Part shown: positions 63,413 through 64,000 of the stretch, one piece after another
How the letters are laid out: each line of letters begins with the position of its first letter
Numbering within the stretch: position 1 is the first letter of the stretch
Assembly: GCA_051530055.1 (NCBI GenBank)
Contig: CM121341.1
Span: forward strand, 13,392,001-13,456,000
From: Neoechinorhynchus agilis
Lineage: Eukaryota; Acanthocephala
Direction of reading: 5' to 3'
DNA: 64,000 nucleotides
Translations under genes and position numbers: made by a program
The notes under the pieces: generated by a model
What the model was told of the DNA's origin: nothing
Database searches by the model: none
The model's input: the letters and a program-made list of their open reading frames with translations, nothing else

Positions 63413-64000
63413 GATATATTTTGTTTTAGTAAAGGCGAAATAAAGAAAATTTTAATATTTCGTCTTCAAAGTATTAGTCTACTTCAGAATTATAAGTTTT
63501 ACGGACAAAATATTAAAATTACTTTATTTCGCATTGACTAACCAAAATCTTTTGCTAAAGTGATCCTTGAAACTGAAAAATACGGATTTTCCACAAGCCT
63601 GTGAATTATAGATAACAAAAATGTTATCAGAAGCTCTGCATTCCACCCCTCCGATCAACGATGCAAAAATACTGAATTTCTGTTCATTGGTGGGAGTTCT
63701 TATCAAAAAATTAGTCTTGTCTCTCGGAAAACTACTCAAGTATGGAAAACAATATTATATTTCAGTTAGTTTTTATTGCATTATTTGCTGGACATTCGGG
63801 AGATAAAAATGATTAAGCCTTTGATATTTCCAACCCAAAAGGGGAATCGCGCAAAGTTATCAAGACATCTTTCATTGAGTCGAGAATACGTTTCATCTAA
63901 GTTAATCTAAGATGACATTAAAAAAAGGACGATTATTTCACAGCATTATACATTCCACCAGATTTTCCCGCTTTCCTCTTTGATGGAGAAAATAATGCTG
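63413..64000. other. Right edge, no supported gene
   Basis: A minus-strand frame (63739-63524) reads NFLIRTPTNEQKFSIFASLIGGVECRA (abbreviated) and could be an exon of a gene continuing beyond the window, but it has no recognisable domain. Confidence 0.3.

Overview
The window is nuclear DNA from a small animal. It carries a eukaryotic tRNA-Pro(AGG) and recognisable animal housekeeping genes: PP2A scaffold, PTPA, TFIIS, METTL2-type tRNA methyltransferase, CNOT10, CFAP20, RPL37 and the 26S proteasome ATPase Rpt1. The genes are compact. Nearly all introns I could place by protein homology are 41-59 nt long with GT...AG ends. Such a narrow, tiny intron class is known from larvacean tunicates (Oikopleura, Fritillaria) and a few other miniaturised animals; a larvacean-like source is an inference, not a demonstrated identity.

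Layout. 1-1.6 kb: C-terminal part of the PP2A scaffold subunit. 2-7.7 kb: gene-poor, with a LINE 3' fragment, tRNA-Pro and dispersed repeats. 7.7-16.1 kb: TFIIS, METTL2-like (3 exons), an ISWI gene fragment, PTPA (5 exons) and an unrecognised multi-exon low-complexity gene. 16.4-22.4 kb: LINE debris, a small secreted-protein gene, an alcohol-dehydrogenase fragment and one half of an inverted duplication whose partner lies at 5.8-6.5 kb. 22.5-30.6 kb: CNOT10, a CFAP20-domain protein with a long basic tail (7 exons) and an acid-sphingomyelinase-like phosphodiesterase. 30.6-34.5 kb: mostly unassigned, with one unrecognised gene and a Tigger-like fragment.

34.56-44.54 kb is the most unusual feature: twelve head-to-tail copies of an ~830-bp unit. 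Each unit has a TATA-like box, a short 5' exon, a ~61-nt intron and a 91-codon ORF for a proline-rich protein with an N-myristoylation-type start (MGKSSSK). Each also carries a hairpin related to MITE-like elements elsewhere in the window.

45.2-48.6 kb: RPL37, a tandemly duplicated tract that may encode short secreted peptides, and Rpt1, whose intron is flanked by a direct repeat. 49.4-56.1 kb: a LINE with a restriction-like endonuclease domain, interrupted by a young Ty3/Gypsy fossil with 135-bp LTRs and a 5-bp target duplication, followed by a second LINE copy on the other strand. 56.6-64 kb: a small charged gene, a MORN-repeat gene with a nearby X-box, a divergent fibrillarin-like paralogue, a palindromic repeat, an SMC1 hinge fragment, another LINE fragment, a Tyr/Arg-rich gene and a MITE-like hairpin.

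The genes are not arranged in a functional operon. The PP2A scaffold and the PP2A activator PTPA lie about 11 kb apart. Two probable ciliary genes (CFAP20-like and MORN) each have an X-box or X-box-like promoter motif.
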